From contig CAIWNO010000119.1 of the NCBI GenBank assembly GCA_903914045.1, positions 1 through 15,273 on the forward strand: 15,273 bases of DNA. The letters are read 5' to 3'. Positions 1 to 7,158 of the stretch are shown here, piece after piece (position 1 is the stretch's first letter; each line of letters begins with the position of its first letter). The notes below the pieces were generated by a model. It was not told where the DNA came from and ran no database searches. It saw only the letters and a list, made by a program, of their open reading frames with translations. The position numbers and the translations under genes were made by a program. Source of the DNA: an uncultured bacterium (GTDB lineage Bacteria > Planctomycetota > Phycisphaerae > Phycisphaerales > SM1A02).

Positions 1-1
1 T

Positions 2-946
2 CGTCGCTACGCGGATCCAAACAATCTGGATGAGTCCGGTCAACTTTTGGAATCCATGGATGTCATGGGTCAACGTCTTTCGAGTTTGGTTGGAAAAGTT
101 CGCGAAGCCACCATCACGATCACTGGAACAGCCAATGAAATGACCGCGGCTAGTCGTCAACAGGACGAGGTGGCGCAATCATTTGGCGCAAGTTCCAGTG
201 AAATTGCCGCGGCCATTCGCCAAATTTCAACAACAGGCGCTGAATTGTTCCGCACCATGGAAACCGTTTCATCCGGCGCTAAGGAATCCGCGCGCTTGGC
301 CAGCGAAGGTCGCACGGACTTGCAAGACATGGGCGTGACCATGAACGCGCTTGCCACGGCCACCGGTGATATTTCTGGCCGCTTGTCGGCCATCAATGAG
401 AAGGCGTCCAACATCAACGCGATTGTGATCGCCATTACAAAAGTCGCGGATCAAACTAATTTGCTTTCGGTGAACGCGGCGATTGAAGCGGAAAAAGCTG
501 GCGAAAGCGGCAAGGGCTTCTTGGTGGTCGCGCGTGAAATTCGCCGTCTCGCGGATCAGACCGCATCGGCAACGCTGGACATTGAACGCATGGTGGAGCA
601 AATGCAGACCGCGGTGTCTGGCGGCGTGATGGAAATGGATCGCTTCGCTGATCAAGTGCGCCGCGGTGTTGGACAAGTGAAAACCATTGGACAGCGACTT
701 GCGGGTGTGATTCAAGGCGTGGGCGAAATTGACGGACAATTTGGCGAGGTGACCACCGGCATGCAAAGCCAAGTGCAAGGCGCGGAGCAAATTCGCCAAA
801 GCATGGATGGTTTGTCAGGCAACGCGTCGCGCGCGCGTGACGCCACCAAGGAATTTTCAGAGGCCGCGCAGTCTCTGCTTCATTCAATCAGTTCGTTGCG
901 CGAAGCCGTGGCGCTGTTTCGCCTTGCGGATCACAACAAGCGCTAA
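2..946 (+). CDS. methyl-accepting chemotaxis protein, WspA-like, C-terminal part
   Basis: Cytoplasmic signalling half of a chemoreceptor that would control a CheA/WspE-type kinase through a CheW-like adaptor. The reading frame is open to the left edge, so the N-terminal sensor and membrane segments lie outside the window. The first visible residues (LDESGQLLESMDVMGQRL) look like the end of a HAMP domain. A long alpha-helical coiled coil follows, with the hairpin tip around residues 140-185 (ADQTNLL, NAAIEAEKAGE, GFLVVAREIRRLADQTA). The stretch after the tip (SATLDIERMVEQMQ, then GVMEMDRFADQVRRGV) and the final 'VALFRL' recall WspA, the receptor of the surface-sensing Wsp system, more than flagellar receptors; this is recognition from memory, not an alignment. 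The gene ends with TAA and converges on the DsrE-like gene. No convincing terminator is seen in the 94-base gap. Confidence 0.93.
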   Translation, partial: RRYADPNNLDESGQLLESMDVMGQRLSSLVGKVREATITITGTANEMTAASRQQDEVAQSFGASSSEIAAAIRQISTTGAELFRTMETVSSGAKESARLASEGRTDLQDMGVTMNALATATGDISGRLSAINEKASNINAIVIAITKVADQTNLLSVNAAIEAEKAGESGKGFLVVAREIRRLADQTASATLDIERMVEQMQTAVSGGVMEMDRFADQVRRGVGQVKTIGQRLAGVIQGVGEIDGQFGEVTTGMQSQVQGAEQIRQSMDGLSGNASRARDATKEFSEAAQSLLHSISSLREAVALFRLADHNKR

Positions 947-1040
947 CACCAATCCACCGCATGATTTGATTGTGTTTGTGACGCGATGCGCAAGCAATGC
1001 TTTTTGATTCTGTCCAGCTTGAATGTGCTCGTAGGCGTCA

Positions 1041-1574
1041 TCAAGTTTGAAACAGCGTGTAGCCCTTGGATTGCAATTCCATCACGCGCAACCAACCGTC
1101 GTTGTCCACTTTCACTGAAGGTAAAAGATCGGCGTTTCCCACGCCCAAATCCTTCATGCGTCCGCCGCACACTTCGGTGTCGGCGCCGGATTTCTGAAGA
1201 TCACTCACCAAACTTTTCCAAGGATTGCCAGTGGTGGTTCCCATGACGCGGTTAAACGCCGCGTCATTCAGAGCAAGCACAAGCGCTGGACCATCAAACA
1301 CAAAAATTAAACTGACTTGCTTGGCGCCAGCGGCTTTGGCCTGCGCAATAGCGTCGCGCCAATCGGCAATGCCATAAAAAATCACGTCGGCGCCAGGGCG
1401 GCGGTTGGCGTAGACCACGGTCTGCCACTTGTCCATTTTCGTATTGATGTCGGCCGTGATCGCGGGCGCGGGCGTCAGCCGCGTGGTGGGCGCGCCAGCG
1501 AAAGGTTGCGTTGCGGAAGCGCAACTGATTGCGGCAAGCGAACTGATAACGGTGATGCAGGTATTTCGAATCAT
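1041..1574 (-). CDS. exported DsrE/DsrF-like family protein
   Basis: Protein of 177 residues. An N-terminal hydrophobic stretch (residues 5-18) ends in CASA|TQ, which suits signal peptidase I; the cysteine at 18 could instead make it a lipoprotein, but the lipobox (AIS-C) is poor. Residues 50-177 fit the DsrE/F fold: a first strand (WQTVVYANR), a helix (WRDAIAQAKAAGA), a second strand (QVSLIFVFDGPAL), then a single conserved-looking cysteine at 136 in VCGGRMKDLGV, and a C-terminal 'LPSVKV...RVMELQSKGYTL'. DsrE-family proteins carry persulfide sulfur on a cysteine in sulfur transfer, but many exported members have no assigned function. The gene is divergent from the mechanosensitive channel gene, with start codons 55-73 bases apart. 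A 12-bp palindrome (GAATCATGATTC, 1568-1579) overlaps its ATG. Family assignment is good; substrate is unknown. Confidence 0.78.
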   Translation of the reverse strand: MIRNTCITVISSLAAISCASATQPFAGAPTTRLTPAPAITADINTKMDKWQTVVYANRRPGADVIFYGIADWRDAIAQAKAAGAKQVSLIFVFDGPALVLALNDAAFNRVMGTTTGNPWKSLVSDLQKSGADTEVCGGRMKDLGVGNADLLPSVKVDNDGWLRVMELQSKGYTLFQT

Positions 1575-1595
1575 GATTCAAGCATAATCACATTT

Positions 1596-1655
1596 GGATT
1601 CCATGGCGTGGTGGCAAAGAAACCAAAAATGCGGCAGAATGCAAACATGGAATCC
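1596..1655 (+). promoter_or_regulatory. inverted repeat that can mask the channel start codon
   Basis: GGATTCCATG at 1596-1605 is the exact reverse complement of CATGGAATCC at 1646-1655. The right arm contains the preferred ATG (1647) of the channel gene. In RNA this would be a 10-bp stem closing a 40-base loop, which holds an alternative in-frame ATG at 1629. It counts only if transcription starts upstream of 1596. The pairing is read directly from the sequence; the regulatory role is inference. Confidence 0.4.
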
Positions 1656-3218
1656 GTTGTACAAGTGCAGCCCGTTGTTGAGTCGATTCCGCAAATTCAT
1701 CCAGTTGTCACAACCATTATTTGGTTGATCGCCATATACGCCACGGTGCTTGGCGTGAAACTGTTTGCAAAGACCAAAGGGGATTCCCGCGGTTTGGGAT
1801 TGGGTTTGCTCATCGCCGTAGTTGGCTGGGCGGGCAACGCGGCTGGTTGGGAATATGTCATCAGCGTTGTCATTCACAACCCGGATGAAATCAGCACGCT
1901 CAACGTTCCAATTCTGCGCACAATTATGGAATTTGGCTTGCTTATGGCCATGGTGAGTTTCGCGCTGGTGGTGCTGAGCAACATGTGTATCACTCTTCAG
2001 GGTGGCGATTTAATCCGTCTGCAAAAAGCCTTGTTGCGATTTGGTCTTTGGGTTCTTGGGATTTTCATTATGTATCAAGTCCACTTCGCGGGGCAATATT
2101 CAATCAAGACGTTGGTGATTGGCGTCGGTGGCGCGTTGGTGTTTGTGGTGGGTCTTGGTTTGCAACGCACGCTCACAAATCTTTTCTCCGGCTTTGATTT
2201 GCAGGCCGATCATGTATTTCAAAAAGGCGACATGGTGCAAATTGGTGTTGGCGGTCTTGAAGGCGTGGTGTGGGACACCAGCTTGCGCTCCACGCGCATT
2301 CACACGCTTGATGGACAAATGTTGATCGTGGCCAATGGCGAGTTGCTGACAAAAGAAGTTTTGAATTTGGATCATCCAACACCCGCCCTTCGTGTGCGTC
2401 GCAATGTGGGCATTTCCTACACCACGCCGCCCATGCGCGCCAAAGATGTCATGTTGCAAGTGTTGCGCCAAAATTCAGCGGTTTTAAAATCGCCCGCTCC
2501 TGTGGTTCTTTTAACAAGTTACGGCGACTCATCCATTAATTACGAATTGCGATTTTGGGTGGCTGATCGGCGCGTGCTCGATGAGAATGTGGACAGCGTA
2601 CTGAGTCTCATTTGGTACGCCCTTCGTGAAAGTGAAATAGAGATTCCATTCCCGCTGCGGACCATTCGCATGGTGGATATGAAGGCCGATGCTCAGCACG
2701 TTGCCAATGTGGAGGAAACGGTTTTACGCATGGAGCAGATTGTGGCCAAGTGTCCGTTGTTTGATGAGTCCTACATGAGCAGTTCCGAGCGGCGCGAATT
2801 GGCCCGCGATGCCCAAGAAATTGAATTGGCCGCTGGCGAATTGGCGTTTCGCCAAGGTGAAGAGAGTGATCACATGTATCTGATTATTCGTGGTTCAGTT
2901 TCTGTGCTTGTGAAGGGGAAGGACCCAATCCACCTCCACGCGCCGCATTGGTTTGGCGAAATGGCGCTGCTTCTAAATCAACCACGCTCGGCGGATGTGA
3001 TGGTGGGGGAGAGCGGCGCCAGCCTGCTGCGATTCTCCAAATCAAGCGTGTTGCCTGTGTTGAAGCGGCGACCAGAATTTGAAAAAGAACTGAGGCAGAT
3101 TTCAGAAGAGCGTCGAATTGTTTCCGGCTTGCGGGACGAGGCTAAGCCAAATCGAACTCTCAAGGAACGCTTGGTTCGATTGTCCAATCGAATTGTTTGG
3201 TCTCTGAAGCCTTGGTAA
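1647..3218 (+). CDS. MscS-family channel with C-terminal cyclic-nucleotide-binding domain (bCNG type)
   Basis: Inner-membrane protein of 523 residues. Hydrophobic segments lie near residues 19-40, 50-77, 91-117 and 130-147. The MscS pore helix and beta domain follow: residues 153-183 (VIGVGGALVFVVGLGLQRTL, then TNLFSGFDL) and 185-345, with KGDMVQIG and DGQMLIVANGELL. A cyclic-nucleotide-binding domain spans about residues 365-490. Its phosphate-binding cassette is intact (FGEMALL at 436-442, PRSADV at 446-451), with the expected Glu and Arg that contact the cyclic nucleotide. This is the architecture of bacterial cyclic-nucleotide-gated channels of the MscS superfamily, thought to be opened by cNMP more than by tension. 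The frame stays open upstream to 1317, but that part overlaps the antisense gene and lacks family features. ATG 1647 is preferred and ATG 1629 is the alternative; neither has a good Shine-Dalgarno sequence. Confidence 0.92.
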   Translation: MESVVQVQPVVESIPQIHPVVTTIIWLIAIYATVLGVKLFAKTKGDSRGLGLGLLIAVVGWAGNAAGWEYVISVVIHNPDEISTLNVPILRTIMEFGLLMAMVSFALVVLSNMCITLQGGDLIRLQKALLRFGLWVLGIFIMYQVHFAGQYSIKTLVIGVGGALVFVVGLGLQRTLTNLFSGFDLQADHVFQKGDMVQIGVGGLEGVVWDTSLRSTRIHTLDGQMLIVANGELLTKEVLNLDHPTPALRVRRNVGISYTTPPMRAKDVMLQVLRQNSAVLKSPAPVVLLTSYGDSSINYELRFWVADRRVLDENVDSVLSLIWYALRESEIEIPFPLRTIRMVDMKADAQHVANVEETVLRMEQIVAKCPLFDESYMSSSERRELARDAQEIELAAGELAFRQGEESDHMYLIIRGSVSVLVKGKDPIHLHAPHWFGEMALLLNQPRSADVMVGESGASLLRFSKSSVLPVLKRRPEFEKELRQISEERRIVSGLRDEAKPNRTLKERLVRLSNRIVWSLKPW

Positions 3219-3231
3219 GTACGACAGAGTG

Positions 3232-3266
3232 CTTGTACAAAAATGGAAATTCCATTTCCGTGCAAG
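3232..3266. terminator. extended hairpin between convergent genes, possible bidirectional terminator
   Basis: CTTGTAC (3232-3238) pairs with GTGCAAG (3260-3266), including one G-T wobble. Inside it AAATGG (3241-3246) pairs with CCATTT (3252-3257), with an AA/CC internal loop and a five-base apical loop. At DNA level the core is an 8-bp-arm palindrome around 3249. It fills the 71-base gap between the stop codons of the channel gene and the secreted-protein gene. There is no clean U tract, so it is a weak terminator at best. Confidence 0.4.
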
Positions 3267-3289
3267 GAATGATGGTAAATTTGTGCGCC

Positions 3290-4405
3290 TTATTTTGCCA
3301 CTGTTTGAGGCGCAAAGGAAGTATGAAATTCAAATGCAACCGAGTGCAAGCCCTCGTCGCCTGGAACCAAAACTAAAATATCCGGTCTTTTGCCAATGAA
3401 TTCCGAGGGGACATCAAAAATCCACGTTGTTGTTTGAGACAAAGCAGGATCTGTTTTCGCAAGTGAATTGGTGCTTTGGCCTTTGATTTTTTTGCCTGAA
3501 AATTCGATCACTAATTCTGGAACGATATTGATGTCGGGTGAACGAAGTATTTCAATAATGTATTTAGTCAAGATTTGGCAACTAAATTCTTTGACCCTGA
3601 GGCCACGGCTGCCCAAGGTTGAAGTCAGCAAGTCTTTGGACTGGAATATTTTTAAGGCATCCGGAATAATATTTTTCTTATCCACGCCAAATCGGATTTG
3701 AGATTTTTGCGGGAACGGATCAGTTGGAGAAATTTTGAACATAGTCACTTCGTCAACTCGGGGCTTGCTGGAATAGATTGGTTTTCCAGTCTCATCAAGC
3801 AGAAAGATGGTTTGTGGAAATCCTCTTTTGTCGCCGGAATAGGCAAACTGCAAATTCAATCGTTGCTCCTCGCCTAAATCAATCAGTTTGAAGCCTTTGG
3901 CTTGAAGCAAACTGCTTTGGGCGACCACATATTTCTCACGAGATGCTGGTGGAATTCGAATGACATTCTTTTCCAATTTCAGTTCAAGCGTTCCTTTCAT
4001 TTGAGTTATGTAAGAAAGCGCATTTGGGGGATCAGTGGCCAGGGGTATCGAATACGCCATCGTGTCACCAAACATGGAAGCTTGACCGCTCGCTTCACGC
4101 CAAGCGGAAAGATTGGCATCTCCTAGAACAGCGTTGAGCGGAACAGATTTCCCCGCGCTGTCGGTTGCCGTGAGCGCGGTCAAACGAAATGCTTTGGAAT
4201 CAACTCCGCGTTCTCCGCCCCAACACAGTTGAGTTGCTGGTTTTGTATCGCCTTGCGCTGGAGTGTGGGCGAGAAATATATTCACGCCACTTGGAGAAGT
4301 TGAAGCCACAACATTTTGAATAATGGTTTGTTTTGAAATTGGCGAAAGCGCCACCGCGGCTAAGGCAATTCCAAACCAAGCACATTGTGTGAAAGCAAAT
4401 CGCAT
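3290..4405 (-). CDS. secreted protein of unknown function
   Basis: Not recognised. The start is placed at ATG 4405, giving 371 residues, because the protein then begins with a signal peptide (MRFAFTQCAWFGIALAAVALSP). The upstream extension of the frame runs through the terminator of the preceding gene. The mature part has alternating hydrophobic residues suggesting beta-rich structure, and no transmembrane segment or catalytic motif I can name. Two cysteines (LCWGGE near residue 60 and FSCQIL near residue 280) might form a disulfide. Segments such as QTIFLLDETGKPIY and PELVIEFSGKKI look like Ig-like or beta-sandwich strands. Base composition is more AT-rich than in the flanking channel and deaminase genes. 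It lies downstream of the PEP-CTERM gene on the same strand but behind a strong terminator, so it probably has its own promoter. An interrupted palindrome lies 28-47 bases upstream. Confidence 0.75.
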   Translation of the reverse strand: MRFAFTQCAWFGIALAAVALSPISKQTIIQNVVASTSPSGVNIFLAHTPAQGDTKPATQLCWGGERGVDSKAFRLTALTATDSAGKSVPLNAVLGDANLSAWREASGQASMFGDTMAYSIPLATDPPNALSYITQMKGTLELKLEKNVIRIPPASREKYVVAQSSLLQAKGFKLIDLGEEQRLNLQFAYSGDKRGFPQTIFLLDETGKPIYSSKPRVDEVTMFKISPTDPFPQKSQIRFGVDKKNIIPDALKIFQSKDLLTSTLGSRGLRVKEFSCQILTKYIIEILRSPDINIVPELVIEFSGKKIKGQSTNSLAKTDPALSQTTTWIFDVPSEFIGKRPDILVLVPGDEGLHSVAFEFHTSFAPQTVAK

Positions 4406-4432
4406 GAGTACTAATTCTACCTTGTATTGATT

Positions 4433-4452
4433 TGATGGAATATTCCGCATCA
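4433..4452. promoter_or_regulatory. interrupted palindrome upstream of the secreted-protein gene
   Basis: The 20 bases contain the perfect 10-bp palindrome GGAATATTCC (4437-4446) flanked by TGAT and ATCA arms, offset by two bases on one side. It lies 28-47 bases before the ATG at 4405, where an operator would be expected. No clear -35/-10 pair was found beside it. The role is inference. Confidence 0.3.
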
Positions 4453-4475
4453 ACGCACAAACGGCTTGTGAGTTC

Positions 4476-4514
4476 ACAAAAACACAACAGCCGCGGCGAA
4501 ATGCCACGGCTGTT
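4476..4514 (-). terminator. intrinsic terminator of the PEP-CTERM gene
   Basis: AACAGCCGCGGC (4486-4497) and GCCACGGCTGTT (4503-4514) form a 12-bp stem with one wobble and a five-base loop. On the minus strand the stem is followed by GTGTTTTTGTG. It begins 21 bases after the stop codon of the PEP-CTERM gene. Strong Rho-independent terminator. Confidence 0.88.
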
Positions 4515-4534
4515 GAAGGGATCAAATATGAAAA

Positions 4535-5128
4535 TTAGGCTCGACGACGACGGATCACCACACCAGCAAGTCCAAGCAGCGCAAACGCGCCTGGAGCAGG
4601 AACATAACCGATGGTCATTGATTCAGCGGCGGAGAATGTGATGCCAGTTGAGCCAATGTGGCTCAGCTCAAGCGAGGAAATGCTTGCGCCGGTGGTAATG
4701 AAACCGCTGAATGTGGTTTGTGAGGAAATGGAACGAATAAAAGTTGTTCCATCGCTCAACTTAATCTTCATCAGGCCGCTTTTGTATGCGCCCGCTGCGT
4801 CAACATAATGGAATTGTCCGCCAACTCCATAGACGTTGCCAGATGAGAATTCAAATTTAAGAGTGTCGGTGGCGGTTAAAGTTTGAACAACTCCAGCTTG
4901 TCCAAGAACGCCATTGGCGGATGAGGCCTTCCACGCATAAGCACCTGTTCCGCCAGTAAAGAATGCGGAGCTTCCTGAATAGGATTCAAATGTTTGTCCG
5001 AAGTTTGCAAGCGAGCTGTCTAGTAGACCCGCGTCGAAAACTTGAGAGTTGTCAAACACCAAAACACTGGCGAATGTGCTTGCGGAAATAAAAGTTGCAA
5101 CTGCGGCAACGAAAGGGAACGTGCGCAT
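4535..5128 (-). CDS. PEP-CTERM sorting domain protein
   Basis: Exported protein of 197 residues. ATG 5128 is chosen because it has a GGAG ribosome binding site 8 bases upstream and opens a signal peptide (MRTFPFVAAVATFISASTFA). The mature region is rich in Ser, Gly, Ala, Thr and Phe, with beta-strand patterning (LKFEFSSGNVYGVGGQFHYV, TFIRSISSQTTFSGFI), typical of extracellular matrix or surface proteins of this class. The C terminus VPAPGAFALLGLAGVVIRRRRA is a short PEP-CTERM signal: P-x-P motif, hydrophobic helix, basic cluster. In the known system the tail is cut by an exosortase and the protein is delivered to the envelope or exopolysaccharide matrix. No exosortase gene is in the window. 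The central domain is not assigned. A strong terminator follows and a promoter candidate precedes it, so it is probably monocistronic. Confidence 0.87.
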   Translation of the reverse strand: MRTFPFVAAVATFISASTFASVLVFDNSQVFDAGLLDSSLANFGQTFESYSGSSAFFTGGTGAYAWKASSANGVLGQAGVVQTLTATDTLKFEFSSGNVYGVGGQFHYVDAAGAYKSGLMKIKLSDGTTFIRSISSQTTFSGFITTGASISSLELSHIGSTGITFSAAESMTIGYVPAPGAFALLGLAGVVIRRRRA

Positions 5129-5206
5129 AGAGATACTCCAGACCGTTAATCGAATTTTTGAAGTGAGGGAACGTAAAAAGGAACAATAAAGTAAAGGGAA
5201 GTGATA

Positions 5207-5236
5207 AAAATATGTCGCAAATTCAAGGCGTGTCAA
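5207..5236 (-). promoter_or_regulatory. candidate sigma-70 promoter of the PEP-CTERM gene
   Basis: On the minus strand a perfect consensus -35 box TTGACA (5231-5236) is followed after 18 bases by TATTTT (5207-5212), a 4/6 match to the -10 box. The resulting leader would be about 70 bases. The -35 box is convincing; the -10 box is weak. Confidence 0.5.
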
Positions 5237-5249
5237 TTTATAGTTGAAA

Positions 5250-5277
5250 TATTATTAGATATTTATAGCTAATAATA
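5250..5277. repeat. AT-rich inverted repeat in the divergent spacer
   Basis: TATTATTAG (5250-5258) and CTAATAATA (5269-5277) are exact reverse complements separated by 10 bases. It lies in the AT-rich spacer (5129-5422) between the divergent PEP-CTERM and adenine deaminase genes, just upstream of the candidate -35 box of the former. It could be a binding site for a dimeric regulator. Apart from this and the promoter candidate I see no gene or RNA in that spacer. Confidence 0.35.
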
Positions 5278-5422
5278 ACTTAATTTACTTCATAAACACA
5301 AAGGTTATTGGACAAAAATGTCTAGATGAATGAAAAATGTAAAAAAATTTTGGAAAACGAATTGTTGTGAACTCAAAATCTTTTGAATCAATCAAAGGTC
5401 ATGGTCTATCTTGAAACCCTTC

Positions 5423-7099
5423 ATGTTGGCAGATAAACAAAAATCTTTCGTGCCAGGCGTGACCTTGAGACATTTGGTTGCAGACGTTTTTGGCAATCGT
5501 ATTGAACCCAAAGAAATTGATATTCAAAATGGACGCATTGTTGCCATGCGTCCAGCGAGTGGCGAAGTTGATGCGGGAATTTTAATTCCAGGTTTGATTG
5601 ACGCGCATGTGCATATTGAAAGCAGCATGCTTCCGCCGAGTGAGTTCGCGCGTGTGGCTGTGCGCCACGGAACCGTTGGCACGGTGAGTGATCCGCATGA
5701 GATCGCAAATGTTTTAGGCGTGGCTGGAATTGAATTTATGTTGCATGACGCGCGTCGTAGGACATTCCAATTTTGTTTTGGATGTCCGTCATGCGTGCCG
5801 GCCACGTCTTTTGAAAGCTCTGGCGCCATCATTGATTCGCAGCAGGTGGCGGACATAGTAAAGCGCCCCGACATTCACTACTTGAGTGAGATCATGAATT
5901 GGCCTGGCGTGTTGCACGGAGATCCAGAAGTGTTCGCAAAGATTGCCGCGGCTAAGGCGCTCGGCAAGCCAGTGGACGGGCACGCACCACAACTGATGGG
6001 TGCGGACGCCGCAAAATATATTGCCGCAGGTATTTCAACCGATCATGAATGCGTCACGTTGGAGGAGGCGCGCGGCAAGGCGCGCTTGGGAATGAAGATT
6101 TTAATTCGCGAAGGTTCGGCGGCCAGAAACTTTGAAGCGTTGTGGCCAATTGTGCTTGAATACCCACATTTATGCATGTTTTGCACCGATGACGCGCACC
6201 CCGACATGTTGCTCAAAGGGCACATCAATGTGCTTGTGGCGCGCGCGGTGCAGCGCGGCGTGAATGTGTTTGACGCGTTGCGCTGCGCGACGGTGAACCC
6301 GATCGAGCATTACAAGATTGGTAGCGGTTTGTTGCGCGTGGGCGACCGCGCCGACATGGTTTTGGTGAATGACATGCAGGAGTTCCGCGCCATGAAAACT
6401 TGGATTGGCGGCGAATTGGTGTCCAGCGATGGCCGGGCGACATTTGCTCAGATTCATGTGGAGACGCCCAATCGATTTCGTGGCGCCACATTTACCGCGA
6501 ATGATTTTTGCGTGGCGACTACAGCGATTGGTCAAACGCAAGTGCGCGTTATTGTTCCACATGACGGCGAGTTGGTGACCAGTGAGGCGAGTGAATGGCT
6601 CACCGTGCGCGGTGGTGTGATTGAACTGGATACAAGCGACGCGCGCGACATTGCGTTTCTGGCGGTCATCAATCGTTATACGGATACGCCGCCCGCCGTC
6701 GCGTTTATTCGCGGGCTTGGCCTTGGTGAAAAAGCCATCGCCGCAAGCGTGGCGCATGACAGCCATAATGTGGTTGTGGCCGCGGGCACACGCCAAGCGT
6801 TGGCCAAGGCTGCAAACGCCGTGTTTCTGGCGCGCGGCGGCTTAGTTCTGGTGAATGGCGATCACGTAGATGTGTTGCCGCTGCCCATCGCCGGGTTAAT
6901 GAGCGATCAACCCGCAGAGGACGTTGGCGCAAGATATGAAGCCATGACCCGCGATGTTGGCGCCACATTCAAGGCTCCATTCATGACGCTGAGTTTTCTA
7001 GCGCTCCTGCCAATTCCCGCGCTGAAATTAAGCGACCTTGGTTTGTTTGACGCGCGCGAATTTCGCTTTACCAATTTGCAACTGGATGCCGCGAAATAA
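5423..7099 (+). CDS. ade: adenine deaminase
   Basis: Amidohydrolase-superfamily enzyme that hydrolyses adenine to hypoxanthine and ammonia in purine salvage (cytoplasm, dinuclear metal site). The product of 558 residues is close to the usual family length. Family signatures occur in order: metal-binding DAHVHIESSML (about residues 61-71), DPHEIANV (about 90-97), PSCVPATSFESSGA, DGHAPQL, TDHECVTLEEA, IREGSAARN, the catalytic TDDAHPDML, and GDRADMVLV near the end of the barrel. The C-terminal ade domain follows, with GLGLGEKAIAASVAHDSHN. ATG 5423 is used; an in-frame TTG at 5411 would add four residues, and neither start has a good ribosome binding site. It is divergent from the PEP-CTERM gene and stands alone on its strand, with no other purine genes nearby. 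Confidence 0.95.
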   Translation: MLADKQKSFVPGVTLRHLVADVFGNRIEPKEIDIQNGRIVAMRPASGEVDAGILIPGLIDAHVHIESSMLPPSEFARVAVRHGTVGTVSDPHEIANVLGVAGIEFMLHDARRRTFQFCFGCPSCVPATSFESSGAIIDSQQVADIVKRPDIHYLSEIMNWPGVLHGDPEVFAKIAAAKALGKPVDGHAPQLMGADAAKYIAAGISTDHECVTLEEARGKARLGMKILIREGSAARNFEALWPIVLEYPHLCMFCTDDAHPDMLLKGHINVLVARAVQRGVNVFDALRCATVNPIEHYKIGSGLLRVGDRADMVLVNDMQEFRAMKTWIGGELVSSDGRATFAQIHVETPNRFRGATFTANDFCVATTAIGQTQVRVIVPHDGELVTSEASEWLTVRGGVIELDTSDARDIAFLAVINRYTDTPPAVAFIRGLGLGEKAIAASVAHDSHNVVVAAGTRQALAKAANAVFLARGGLVLVNGDHVDVLPLPIAGLMSDQPAEDVGARYEAMTRDVGATFKAPFMTLSFLALLPIPALKLSDLGLFDAREFRFTNLQLDAAK

Positions 7100-7158
7100 A
7101 AGAGGCCACTCAAAAGTGTGAACTAAGCACTCACGCAACCTTTGCAAATTCCCGCGTC

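Noticed and set aside
947..1040. Terminator between the chemoreceptor and DsrE-like genes
   Set aside because: Only 4-5-bp pairings near TTTTT at about 1001-1005; too weak to call.
1317..1646. Open-frame extension of the channel gene upstream of its chosen start
   Set aside because: It lies antisense to the DsrE-like gene, has no hydrophobic or family sequence, and the MscS-type protein begins naturally at 1647 (or 1629).
5401..5436. 11-codon mini-frame with ATG overlapping the adenine deaminase start
   Set aside because: No usable ribosome binding site spacing and no attenuator-like structure downstream; most likely chance.
6170..6796. 208-codon open frame on the minus strand
   Set aside because: Fully antisense to adenine deaminase; composition (His/Arg/Ala rich) is that of a shadow frame.
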